This document shows, in pieces, positions 40,213-52,342 of a DNA stretch of 64,000 nucleotides. This DNA comes from Branchiostoma floridae (lineage: Eukaryota; Chordata; Leptocardii; Amphioxiformes; Branchiostomatidae). The notes under the pieces were generated by a model that saw nothing but the letters and a program-made list of their open reading frames with translations, did no database searches and was not told the DNA's origin. The position numbers and the translations under genes are program-made. Within the stretch, counting starts at the first letter, position 1. Every line of letters starts with the position of its first letter. The stretch spans positions 9,400,181 through 9,464,180 of the forward strand of contig NC_049988.1 in NCBI RefSeq assembly GCF_000003815.2, written 5' to 3'.

Positions 40213-43200
40213 TTTGTGTATTTTCAGAACGTACTTTTATCGAAGAGTGGGCCCGCCGATGGGTAAAATGTTTTTATGACGCAAAAGGAAACTCAAGACC
40301 AGATTGAACATTGCAGATTTCCAAATTGAAGGATTCGAGCAAATGACATTTTCGTATTTGTTAACAGTAAGGGATCCAACTGTATACGACATAGTATCTC
40401 TTCGTATTTTTCATCCTAGCGGATACAGTATCGTATCTGTTCAGTGTTTTGTCGTATCCTATTAGAATCTGTGATTCGTTCGTATTTGTTTGGATTCTTC
40501 CGCATCCGCACCTAACGAATACCGCGGTATATGCCCGCATCCGTATCCATTTTGTCCAGTGAGTGTTCTAACCCTTATCCACCGACTCGTCCTGATGCCC
40601 TCATATTGCTGCAGGCGAGACGCGTTGATTTTCCTTAATTCGAGTTTAAATAGCTCCGCGCGACAGGGGGAGGCAGTAAAAACTCCACATCAAACGAGAG
40701 CGCCCCCCTCCCCAACCGGAACCGCAGCGGGGGCCACGACTTCCAGACGCGCTGCCCAAAAATCTTATATCACATTTTATCTAAGCACAACAATTATTGC
40801 ACAGCAGTTGGACATTCTTGTAAAGGTTGCCTTTAAAAGTCAACCGACAACTGCATTACAAGATAAACATGTTAGTCTCAAATGTCAATAAGAACAAAAC
40901 CTAAGCCATGAGCCCCCCTTCTCTTTCAAGGAGTTGTAAATGGTATCGACTTCATAACCTAGTAAGTCTAATCTAACGGAATCCCTTGAAAAAAAAAGTA
41001 AAGGCCACTAGTCCTGAAATCCAATTAGTATGTCACATTGGGAGGGCTGGACTTGGATACACAAAAAAAGGGGGGAGCCCGGTTCTTTGGGACAGCAGAA
41101 AAGTCTGATGAGCACAAAGGTTTTTTTTTTCTAACTGACAAATAAACACAATCATATCACGGTCTCGTTGACCTTAACAACAGTATAGAATTAGAAACTC
41201 ATATTTCTTGGTACGTTTATGCAAATGAGAAGTTGGTAATTCTTCATTACATTTATGAATAATTTATCAAATATAAATGTACTTTGGTCTAAATGCAGTT
41301 TGTTTTTTTAAAGAAATCCGTTAAAAGTAGACCAATATGCAGACAGGAAGAACGTGCTTTTAGCAGGATTATACTGTTGTGTGGCACTCCCAAGTCTCGC
41401 GAGAGATGTAGGTCTTACCGGCACCTAATTGTAAAATACTTCCGATATCCCTGTATTGGGAGATCTAGTGATAACGACAGCACCATGACGTAAACGTCCC
41501 AATAATGGTTTAAAGCGATCAGGAGATTTTGTTGTGTTTGCGTGGTGAGCTCATGTGTGTTAGTGTGTACTAGCAACATAGAACTATTGAGAGTCTTTGT
41601 AGAACTGTTCTACAGCAACAACTGAATTGTCCTTCAGTGTTCAAGTAACTCTCAAATCCTTTGACTAATTGAAGTTGTTCGCTTTGTGTTGTTTTGAAGT
41701 ACAATTAGCAGTCTAATGCTCGGATTAGTGGAGTTAGTGGTCTAATTTGTAATCTTACCAGCGTCCGCCATTTTGTTTTACAGGTCTCCAGGCAAGAGCT
41801 GTACTTCGGGCTAGGAGCGCCGTCTAGCGGACCCAGCCACTTCTGAGAACTGCAGGGTTCCGGCTTCCAGACTCCGCCAGCCCGTCATTGTGCCAAAGGA
41901 CTCCTAGAGTGCTATGGAGACAGCAAAATTCTACAACAGACTCGAAAATCCGTCCACGATTTTCCCGCCGAAATGCAGTGTCGTCTTTCCACCCAAAGCC
42001 CTGTTGTGCTCGGCCGAATTGTGACACTATGTCGTGAAGTCTGCTGACCAACAAGGGACTTTGACGACAAACACGAACATTTTTCTGTGCAGACAATGGC
42101 GGATTTTGTCGTCCCAAACGAAGGAGACGGAAGACATGTTGGCAAATATCGAAGTGTTGTTTTAGGCAGAAAGGACGTCCCGGGCACACAAGGGGGTGGG
42201 CTGAGCCGAGGTATTAGCACACAGAGAAATGTTTTATATCACGCAAGGACAATGTTTTACCACACGGACAGTTTTGTTTTGCGACACCCTGTCCCCTTTC
42301 TCGCCTTGGTTCGGAATCCGATCCCTCCCCACTAAGAAAACTTTCCCACGCAAACAAGCCGACGTCAAATACTTCACAGAATTTGCAGACTTGTCCCGAA
42401 ATTTGCACTCTCAACCCTTTCTATACATCCTACAGAAGTCATATTTATAAAGCGAGTTCGAACTATTTGTTCGTCGTGTTCAGTGGTTGATTTTCACACA
42501 GTTTTACATGTGCTCATCATTTTTCCTACTTGTTCGGACAGAAGTCACGTTAAACTTGTAAATGACAATATTGGAAGTATAAACTACATTGTGAGCCTTG
42601 AGGGCACCCAACACCGGTCTGTTGTTAGACAGTGGTTCGTGCGGGCGCACCGGTTTGTGGACATGGGGGCTCCGTACCAGACCACTGTCTCCAACGAGCT
42701 TTCTCAGTTATTCTTTCTCGTTTGTCTGAGAAAGAAAACAGAACCTTGCTAATAGAGAGTGTGAAAGTTTGGGTTGGGGATTTATTCGTCCTTCGACCTC
42801 TCACTCCCCCATGCTAACAAACGATAACGTGTTTATTCTCTTCCTACCCACGCAAATTGTCAAAGATGTTGAAAATGCTTTGGAGAAAATTTTGAAGAAA
42901 ATTTGTCCCTTCTGCGAAAGTCAACCACAGACCACTATTTCTACCACAATTTCTGACTTATAATCTGCAAAAGAATTTTTCCACTCATTGCTCGTGTATT
43001 TTCTGCATCCCCAAAAAGTTGCTTTACAACGTGTCTCCTTATATATGAATTGTTCGAATGTCAGTCCTTTCTGTCTAGGCAACTTGATAGTTCCAAATAC
43101 CAAAGAAGTCGACATGGCTATTGTTCTGTCGCATTTTGTACATTGTATTCCTATGATAGAGTTATCTTTGTATTGTTATCTGTGGAGATTATTGTGTATT

Positions 43201-44847
43201 TTATATTTTTGGTCGTTGAATATATATTTCGAATTTTATCTAAATCTCTTCTTGTCAGCTTGTTCCTTCATGTGTTGTCTGTTGAGCTTATTTGAGATAA
43301 GTGTATAAATGAGAGCAATCACACATCCCATATTTACAATCGCCCCCCTCCCCACCTTAGCTATGAGTTACTATATGTCATATATAGCACATGGAAACGT
43401 AAGATATGATGAAATTAATTGTTCCGCATCACTCTTTTACAAAGGTCTTGTCTTCCTTGCTGTTAATCAGCATAAGCGATATCAACCATTTCCTTTTTGG
43501 TAATGTGCCGAATCTACTCTTGAGAACCTTGCGCTACCTTTAGCTTTATGTTTCTTTGTCGTGTGGACGAAATCACGAATCTCATGGACTGGAAATTTGC
43601 CATAACGTGCAAGCTGGAAGTCTGTCACGTCTAAGGGCTGACAAAGGAAGGGACTGAAGGTATCTGAAAACATCAGAGGAATGACTTTTATGTCACTGAA
43701 ACAAAACTTGTGTAGTGTATTGCTGAAATGTGTATTTGTCGTTTTTAATGTTGCACCCGATTATCTCCATTCGATTGAAAGAAAAACACCGTTTGGCTTC
43801 ATGCCTCAAACCATATCAAGCCCGACTGGAGAGAAATTGCACGAGACCAAATCACCAATTGTCAGCCACTCTGAAGCACCAGGGTTTCTTTGGTTAGCTC
43901 CTCGGACTCGACCCAGTAGAATTCTCGGAATGTCTAAGATTCGAGCCTGCCGTCTTCATCAAGATAATGCCTCTGAGGTACAGTTTGCTTTTGGCGTGGT
44001 TCTTCTAATTTTTGGGTCCGATTTTGCACCATTATTTCCACATTCACTGATTTAGAACCTATAAAGGTGACCCTTATAGCGTCATTTGTATCCATCAAGG
44101 AATGAATGCCATCATTTTAGGCACTACACTTAGCACTACAGGCTCGTGTTTTCTCTCAGCACGACCGGCTGGAAATCAAACCGACAAGACTTCATTTAGT
44201 AATTTGTCAGGACGGTAACCTTTGCCGCGCAGACGGTCGGAGTGGATGGCGTTGAGACTCCTCGGGATTCTGACACTTGCCGAGCGGAATGTTTCTAACA
44301 CGCGCGGAGTCCTCTGGGAGGTGGCCGGTCAAGTTCAGATTATTAAATGCCTCCTACGCTTCCTACTGAGGCGTTTCAGGTGGATTGAGAACTGTACTTA
44401 CCCATCCGTTCAGTCATTCATGGATCGTTTGTTATTTCACGAATCCACATCTCGTCGTCATTCACGATCCCGACAAGCCTTGCGCGGAGATACGTTTCCA
44501 TGGCGACGGCACGAGGCCCCCATCTCTGTCAACAAAGAAAATGTCTCGGTAGGAGAGAATGGTTATTGTTACGATTTCATAGTTGTCAGTTGTAAGAAAA
44601 TCGCTTGTTGCTTTATTTACAGTCAGCCTGGCCAAACATTCCATTTTGGTGTTTGGTTACATCACTTTCACATTCTTACGATGTCTTTCTTCTGTCTTGT
44701 GCCCAACGGTTTGATACGTTTCAGAACTTTTGTAACCTAAAGCAAATGAAAGATAACAAGCAGACCTGTTTTATTGTTGAAGTACCGGGCAGGGTAAGTG
44801 TAGCTGTCGGCACCACATCACACTTCGCCGGTATGAAATCTCCCAGC

Positions 44848-44951
44848 NNNNNNNNNNNNNNNNNNNNNNNNNNNNNNNNNNNNNNNNNNNNNNNNNNNNN
44901 NNNNNNNNNNNNNNNNNNNNNNNNNNNNNNNNNNNNNNNNNNNNNNNNNNN
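44848..44951. other. Assembly gap (104 N)
   Basis: Run of N in gene-poor DNA. Confidence 1.
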
Positions 44952-45499
44952 GCGAATTTATGTGTTGGTGTATACCTATTGAGGCTAATATATCTTGATG
45001 ACTTAATTGTTTTGTTAAAGATTGACAGAAGACATTTCAAGAACGCGAAAATAAGACTTATACGATTAGATTTAAATGCCCAGTGTCATGTCTTCATTGT
45101 CACAATCAAGAACTGAACTGAAGAAGTAGAAACGACCACGGAGGCTGTGATAGTGAATTTCTGCTGATGCAGAAAGATTAACTTGTTTTTATTACGGTAA
45201 TTAGTGTGATTGATTAGTCTGTTCTTATCACTGTACATGTACATCAATGTTGTCAATACGTCGAGCCAAAATACACTGACAAGAAGAAATTTGATCTACA
45301 CAACTTCAGACGACACCACAGGGGTGTTCGCCGTTTTTTCCTTGAGCACGTTTCCCTGTTGGGATATATCCACAAGGGTTTCCTACAACTTTTCCAGACA
45401 GTAACAAACGTGTGTGCTAACTTGTAGCCTGGCTGTTTCAACTGGCTACACAGGCCAGCTTCTGGTCTAACTCAGGGGGTTGTGGTAAAATTTCCTTGG

Positions 45500-45722
45500 G
45501 AGCATGTTGACCCTGTAGCCGAGGAGCTGGTCCGAACCGGGGCCCGACCGAGCTGTTTGTGGATACGTAAAATACAAATGTATCCGTGAAATATACACAA
45601 CTAATGCTCACAACTATTCTCTTTGTGCTTTGTGTAGTTCGGATTCTTTTAGATACTTATCGTTCACGAAAGCTGCCCGGCCAGGTCTCAGTTAACTTTT
45701 GAAAATGTGACATAGTCCTAAC
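45500..45722. mobile_element. Foldback MITE with CCGGGGCCCG arms (copy C)
   Basis: Left arm CCGAACCGGGGCCCGACCGA; right arm CGAAAGCTGCCCGGCCAGG and further AAAATGTGACATAGTCCTAA. Same family as copies A and B. Boundaries are approximate. Confidence 0.5.
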
Positions 45723-45757
45723 ACTGTTAGAAAAAAAAAACGAGTTAGTAACAGTCT

Positions 45758-45954
45758 TACTCTCCAAGCAGAGGTTAGGCTCCGGCTGTTTTTTTAACGT
45801 TTTTTTAGTCGTTTTTATCGGGCTTTCTATTTTGCCAGCCAAACCAGTTAGGTTTTGACACAGCAAGCCGCGTAAAATACAAAATAGAGAGCCCGATAAA
45901 AACGACTAAAAAACGTTAAATAACAGCCGGAGCCTAACCTCTGCTTGGAGAGTA
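45758..45954. mobile_element. MITE of the TACTCTCCAAGC family, 197 bp
   Basis: Ends TACTCTCCAAGCAGAGG and complement; the arms are nearly perfect over about 70 bp and match those of the element at 63567. Immediate flanks show no duplication, so it is older or rearranged. It sits about 35 bp from the end of another foldback element (45500-45722). Confidence 0.7.
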
Positions 45955-46554
45955 TGCATCCAGGCTAACTAACTTGAGAAAGGCATACACTGAAACAAAT
46001 TGCAAGGGTAATAGCCCTTCTGTGTGAAGCAGTAGATCTGTGTTGACAGGTCGCGGTCGCCATTACCTGATGCTGACAACAACGCGGTGACGTAATCCAG
46101 CCCTTGTGTCGTCTGCACCAGCTGGGTAAGGGGTGAGTCAGGCACGTTTGGGCGTGATGGGCAACCTTTCTCAGGACACATGAGTGTTTGAGACCCGACA
46201 GCTCTCATAACGCTAAGATATGTACATGAAAGATTATTTGTAATTAGAAAAGATAATCGCACTCACGTTTAGCAACACCTGATTGTAGAAAAGATTTTGT
46301 TATCCTATAATCAGATACAGATACTAGTATATTCTGTATGGTATCTCTTGTCTAGATCTATTTTGTTGTTTATAATTAAAGTCGACCATACAAAAGTCAC
46401 TTCATTTTTCGTGTCAGTAAATCTTGTGTTTTAGTGGGCCATTGGACAATAAAGGCAAGGTATATAAAAACATATCTATTTCTATCTTAATATCTATTCA
46501 TTTCACCCGTTGTTTCATTAAAGAGGTTGATGAAAGCTCCCTGGAAGTATAGAA

Positions 46555-46599
46555 TACTCTCCAAGCAGAGGTTCGGTGTTTTTATCGGACTTTCTATTG
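46555..46599 (+). mobile_element. Truncated left end of the TACTCTCCAAGC MITE family
   Basis: TACTCTCCAAGCAGAGGTTC followed by the family's TTTTTATCGG-ACTTTCTAT block, with the middle missing and no right end. Confidence 0.5.
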
Positions 46600-47452
46600 A
46601 TAAGAACAATGCAAATAACAACAGATGCAATGAAAACATAATCTCGTTTATTGGTCAGTTCAGAGTAGTTAACGGTTCTCCCCTTATCACAGACCCATCA
46701 GCAGACCCTTGTGCCCCGGGGCGGTTCTTTAATCATGACCTGCCACATCAAACCGGTGTGTCAGGCGGGACACTGCCCAGCTGTCCTCCCCTGGTCCCGG
46801 GGGAAGTGTCCCCCACGGGTGACCGTGTTGGGCTTTCCCCTGGGGGTAAGCGGCCATCATTCTCGGGCGGGGGGAAACTTTGAAGCCGCCGCCCGCTTGT
46901 ACAGCGCGCCCGGTTGAAACGCTTGTCCTCCGACAGGTTGTCGGAAACGCCGATATATCAGGGGTTGTGGTGATAAGGTAGCGGGAATGGACGAAGGAAA
47001 AGTGGAGAGGTAAAGTTTCGGAACGTGTGCAGTCAGAAGCGCTGGTGAGCAGTGGTGCGTTAGGGTTGACGCCTTCACCCGGCCCTCCGTGAGTACGGGT
47101 ACCTTCGACAAAATAATGTTATTGTTACATATGTGAAAGTACATCGTCTGTACAAAGAGTGTACAGATCTCTACAAACGCAACCGAAGAAAGGTGCTAAA
47201 TGTATGGCTGTATGGTATGCTTATGTGGCTGTTTTCTTCTGTGCTTGATCACACAATGTTGCATATCGCATGGTACAGCGCTCGAGCTCCTGTGTGGTAT
47301 TGTCCTTTTGTACACCTGTGTCTTTAATACAAAGGGTGATAAACGAAAGTTAGTATACCGTTCTTTTTATTCCAGTAGATAGCAAGACGCATGTATACAC
47401 GCACCCCCATTATCCACCTTGCCCCATGTATTGTACACAACACTGGAGGTCA

Positions 47453-47542
47453 TAGCCTGGATACGTACCTTGATACAAAGCCCCAGCCCGACTCAAAAAT
47501 ATCTCTCACACGATAGAGGTCAGGGGTCTGGTATCCAGGCTA
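47453..47542. mobile_element. Foldback element with TAGCCTGGATAC ends, 90 bp
   Basis: TAGCCTGGATAC and its exact complement GTATCCAGGCTA form the ends; one further base pair on each side (A/T) extends the arms. No target duplication is evident. Confidence 0.45.
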
Positions 47543-48065
47543 TGGAGATCAGTTTGCCGAAGAATTATATATCCAGTGGTCAGCTATGGTGCGGTCAGTC
47601 CGATAGAATGTCGGGAGAAAGTGACGACCGAAGCAAAACAACTTTCTCCTGTCAGAAGGCAGTGCCAGCAGGTTTTGAAAGAACGCAGAAATTCCGGGCG
47701 AGTCCTTTGTATGTACCTCGCATGTCACATGTAGGAATAACGGGCTAACTTTCCCAGAATAAACGGACAGTTCCGACTGTCATGTGTTCTGTTTCATGTC
47801 ATTTAAAAGTGTTGAGACTCACGACACTTCAGATGTTCGGTACAGCATCAGAACGGAAAACAAAGAATTCTATCCGTATTTTCGTAGATTTGCTTTCGAT
47901 GCGGTTTCCCAGAAATAACAGGTGACTTGAGATAAGAAAACACACCTGCAGCAATGATCGTATATTCTTAGGAAATGAAGACTTAAGATGTTGTACTCTT
48001 GAAATTAAACTACTGGTGCACCTGCACACAGCGAATGGGTTCACAGGGCAAGGATTTCAATTGTA

Positions 48066-48989
48066 CGAGGGTGAGTCAGAAAGTAATGCAAGTGGTTTCA
48101 TAACAGATTCATTTTTCAATCGATTGGGTTGAAATTTGGCACAAAAGTAGAGGCATATGTCTTCTCGACATTGAAATTTGTAAATTTGGTCTTTATCATT
48201 TTATGAGCAAATGAGTTGATTTCAAGTTCACCTTACCATTATATGCTTGTCAGACGATCAGTTCCCTTAAATCTGACCCATTGAAAATTACTGTAAGAGG
48301 TTGAAATTATACATGTACGATAACAAATGTCTCTATAGGTTGTATGCCAATTTTCATTTCTGAACTCCCAACGGTTTCTCATTTACAGCTGCTAGGATGG
48401 AGTAAGTTGTGATATAGAGCAAGTTTGATTTATACACAATTCGTGAGTTGTTGGTTAAAAGGCTACTTTTCCATTAACCAAAAGAAACGAAACTTTACAC
48501 AGTCATTAACTGTTTAAAAGTCAAGAAGTGTGCTAAGTTTTATTCTTCCTAGTTAATGGAAAAGTAGGCTACAGAAACTTTTAATAAACACACCGCAAAT
48601 CGCATGACCTTGACAACCGCTTATACCTCACTCTACACCAGCAACGAAAAAAGAAAAACTGATCGCATTTTAGAGTTGAAAACAGACATGTGGCTTATAG
48701 AGAAATGCAGCTCATTACATGTGCAAGCTCAGTCTCCTACAGTAGCAAAAATTGGTTTAGAGAAATTGTTAATTGTACGTTAATTGGACCTCATTTTTCT
48801 TATGACGGGGTTCCAAGGGTGTGGTCATCTTCAAATCAGCACAGTCACTCATAAAATGATGAACAACAAATTTAGATATTTTAATATCAAGAGGACATAT
48901 GCCTCTACCTTTGTGCCAAATTGCAACTCATTCGATCAAAAAACGAGTCTGTTATGAAACCACTTGCATTACTTTCTGACTCACCCTCG
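48066..48989 (-). mobile_element. Mariner-type MITE, copy 2, 924 bp, inverted relative to copy 1
   Basis: Same termini, TA duplications at 48064-48065 and 48990-48991, and exactly the same length as copy 1. Internal sequence matches the complement of copy 1 with scattered substitutions. For example, the block near 48310-48355 matches the complement of 36250-36295. Confidence 0.8.
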
Positions 48990-50944
48990 TATATCATTCC
49001 TTAATGATGAATGGCAATGACATGGAATATGTAAGCACATTAAATGATTTTCGTTGCTTATGAAAACTTCCCAGTCAAAAATAAGCAACGTCACTGTATT
49101 CCATATTCGCTCAGTCATGTATTACAAGAATTTTAAAAGTCATCTTTTAGTCCCTAGGCCTACATGCTATATACTGGTATTCGGAACTTGAATCGTATAT
49201 ACTAGTACACGTTTCCCTGTTATTTCAGACACTCACAAAACCTCTCAGCACTTTTAAGGTATCATAAGATATGCAATAGAAGTCAAAGACAATGCAATAA
49301 CGTTTTTTAAGTGCTCTATTCCAGAGCGTTTCCCACAGAGCAATCTCTCCAAGCAGAGGTTAAGTCATGGGTTAGTAGTGGCCACTATTTCTTTCATTTC
49401 CCTCCCTGTGTAACTGCATAGACCATCGGGAACCAGTAGTTCTCACGCAAGATGACAGCATGGATCGCACTCGCGGATTGCCGATTCTGTGGTATTTGAA
49501 CTTGGCCGTGGATTATGTACTTAGCACAAAGCCTTGCTAGGGTTTCACCCGATATGTTACCGCGGATTAAGAAATGTCAAAGACTCTGGCTGACAACTTG
49601 CAGACAGGCCACTTGGCGGGTCAGCGCCCGCGGTTTTGAACTTGTGATATTTTCTCTGTCCAGTGGGGCTAAGATCACATTCCGAGCACACGTAAGAAAC
49701 GACAGCACACATGCAAACCTTGGGCAATTTGATGCCACTCTACATAATCCTGCCAGCTTATTTTTGCTGTTTTCATATATTTCCAGGTTAGTATACCATG
49801 TGCTGTGACATTATTTCATGCAAATAACGGCTTATGCAACTATGCCATTTTATTCATACTATGGTAAATGGGAAATGGTTTGGGTTTTCATATTTCTATG
49901 CAATTCCCCGAATTATGCAATTGGGCGTAATGCAATTAGTTGGAGTCTATTGCACATCGTACAATAGGTCGCACTGATAGTGTATCACTAGAACTGTGGA
50001 AAATCTTTCTACAAGGAAAATCGACCAGAAAACTTATACTATAGACAGACTAGATAGTAAAGTCAAAGCAACACAACACTATAAATCATGACGATTCTTG
50101 TTTTAGAAGAAAAAAGATTTCAGCAACTGCAGTTCTAAAGGAAACCGTTAGGATGTCAGAGTTCCAATCTTTTTTCATCCATCAAAACTTACCCGCATAC
50201 TGAAAAAAAAAACTCATACGACAAGCGCACAAGTGAACGACACATGAAACGAAACTTCATTTACTTCCAAAAGTGCGCAAACTTACGCGCTTTGGGTAAA
50301 CTGGCCACACTTCAGGTTCACAATCCCTTCCCTCTTTACAGTCTACTGTAACTGCTACCCGGAAAGCAAATTACTCTCTCTTTCGACCATGAACTAATCC
50401 GACCTTGAGGATATGTTGTCGGCTGGACACTTAGCCGGCGATGCCAGTTGTAGTCATCACTATAATGGACCATAATCACAAGTGATCCTACATAAAACCA
50501 ACGGTCACGCGCGCTCAAGAGAATCTAGCATCTGCACCTTGAATCAGTTCATACAGTAAATCGCAAGAGGGCGTAGCTGAGAACTAGTGTCGAACTATAA
50601 TTGCCTCGGTACAAGGAGGTTAATCGGGCCTCTTTCTTCAGTAGAACAAACGGTCCGTAGTACTAGTATGCATCAAGCATGCACAGAGAATATGTGTACG
50701 GCTTGTTTTGGGCGTCTTTTATGCGTTTTTATTGTTAGTATTATTTGTCCAGATTAGAATTTTTCTTTGCTGCTATATTGCTATACATCATGCCACCAAC
50801 AATTTGAATACACAGCCATATACTGTAGATCTACCTACTTAGTCTTTCTTTCTCTCGAAATGATAATAAGGCTACAGCAAGACAAGCCATGAGTGTCTAC
50901 CACACTACTGTCACCTTTACTACACTAGTTAACTTTTCGAATAC

Positions 50945-51044
50945 NNNNNNNNNNNNNNNNNNNNNNNNNNNNNNNNNNNNNNNNNNNNNNNNNNNNNNNN
51001 NNNNNNNNNNNNNNNNNNNNNNNNNNNNNNNNNNNNNNNNNNNN
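50945..51044. other. Assembly gap (100 N)
   Basis: Exactly 100 N, a conventional placeholder for a gap of unknown size. It lies 1.2 kb upstream of the FN3 gene's first exon, so promoter or 5' UTR sequence could be missing. Confidence 1.
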
Positions 51045-51831
51045 ATCAAATTTAGCCACATGTATACGCGAATACAGGAGTGTATGCCTTGTTGGCTGCC
51101 GTATGTGATACCAAGTTTCGTCGCTTTGATTCTTGTCTTTTTGGAAAATTTACCCATCTTTTTTTCAGTCTGCAGAGGATGCCATCCATGAAACTTACTT
51201 GCTGTGGCCTATGTCAGTGTTTGTAGCTGTCGTGCTTACTATAATCAATAGACGGCGCTACGAAGTTATGAGTGTTTCGCATGTGGGTCATGGCCCAACT
51301 TATTCAATAACCTCAACAGAGCCTCCAACTCCGAGCTTCACGATCCAGATCATATTTACTCCAGTACCACATCACATAAAACATCATAAAACACTTCTAC
51401 AAACTTGCGCCCCATCTCAGGCTATTGTAATCCTTTACATAGAAACCTTTCTTCTAAGATAATATGTTGCTCGATCTTTTTAGTCTATGGGCCAGGTCCA
51501 GAATTACAGACTTATATTATGCAAATTAGGTCCTTGTTTGCATAATCTGCATGTCATTATCTCTGGCTAAACTACATTCATGCCGAAAATCCTGGAAACT
51601 CGTCGTTCCTTTGTATAATCATCCTCCATGAAATATTTCACAATAACCTCAGCCCTGCTGTTCCAGAGCAAGCTGCTAGGAACCCTAACCTACATCCCTA
51701 ACCTTGCATCAAAAGCTATCTGCCACCAAAATGTCAAAAGACCATATAGCAGGTCTTTATATGGTCCTATGGTATATATAACTTTACTATCCGCTGGTTC
51801 TAAAGTTATGCTGACCACAGATATCCGGACA

Positions 51832-51860
51832 CAGACAGACAGACACACACACACACACAT
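51832..51860. repeat. (ACAG)n/(AC)n microsatellite
   Basis: ACAGACAGACAGACAC followed by pure AC dinucleotides. Confidence 0.9.
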
Positions 51861-52269
51861 CGACACACCAAAAACAATATCTCCTTTTTAATGTAGGTAA
51901 TAGGAATTCATATCACTTAAATGGCAATACTGTTAGCAAGAAAAGCGAATCATCTGTTTCATTTCAAGCGCATGCACCTGTCGATATTTCCTCCGTTCTC
52001 CTCTCACATGAACACACGTTGACGAGAAACACAGACGTGCAGCTGTGCCGCCCTGTACGGTGTGCCATGTTAGACGACACCTTCAGTGACTCAGTGCTTT
52101 AGTGTAACGCAGAGTAACTCCTGCGAGATAAGGGGTCTCCAGTTCTTGAATTCTTGCCAACTCCAAAGCTGGGGAAAGTGGGACTACTTCCTTTGTCTGC
52201 TCAGAGCAGTTCACCGGCAGTTCACAACTCTGTACTTCTGTAGTAAGATTGGAAGGTACACATTTCATC

Positions 52270-52342
52270 ATGTCTACCGACTGGTTGACCATGCCAGTTG
52301 CTCTCATGGCGATTCTAGCGACCTCGGGGGCATTGGATCTAC
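52270..52342 (+). CDS. FN3-protein exon 1: start codon and signal peptide
   Basis: ATG at 52270, then MSTDWLTMPVALMAILATSG and ALDL. The hydrophobic core VALMAILA followed by small residues fits a cleavable secretory signal peptide, probably cut near SGA|LD. The donor is C|gtaagt (phase 1), a strong consensus. The 1.9-kb first intron contains two long hairpins. Confidence 0.7.

Larger units (their letters stand above)
35158..40561. mobile_element. Non-autonomous CACTA/EnSpm-like transposon, 5.4 kb, composite
   Basis: The left end CACTGGAAAAAATGGGTT and the right end (as complement) CACTGGACAAAATGGATA match at 15 of 18 bases. The 3-bp direct repeat AGT flanks them at 35155-35157 and 40562-40564. 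CACTG termini with 3-bp duplications are the signature of the CACTA superfamily, whose members also carry subterminal short repeats. Here ATCCGTA/TACGGAT-like motifs crowd 35200-35600, 36538-36700, 37600-37800 and 40360-40560. Inside are a nested mariner-type MITE (35612-36535), an apparently unrelated segment (36700-37560), a 145-bp satellite array and a 60-80-bp repeat. No transposase reading frame is visible, so movement would need an enzyme supplied in trans. Confidence 0.7.
30703..52269. other. Gene-poor stretch between twist and the FN3 gene
   Basis: About 21.6 kb without a recognisable coding exon. Roughly a third is transposon: the CACTA-like element, two mariner-type MITEs and several foldbacks. 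The reading frames seen here (up to about 170 codons at 44222-44740) lack family motifs or splice context. The stretches 30703-35150 and 40565-45500 show nothing I can name. Confidence 0.5.

Noticed and set aside
44222-44740. 172-codon open frame on the + strand
   Set aside because: No recognisable domain; low-complexity hydrophobic end; no supporting exons nearby.
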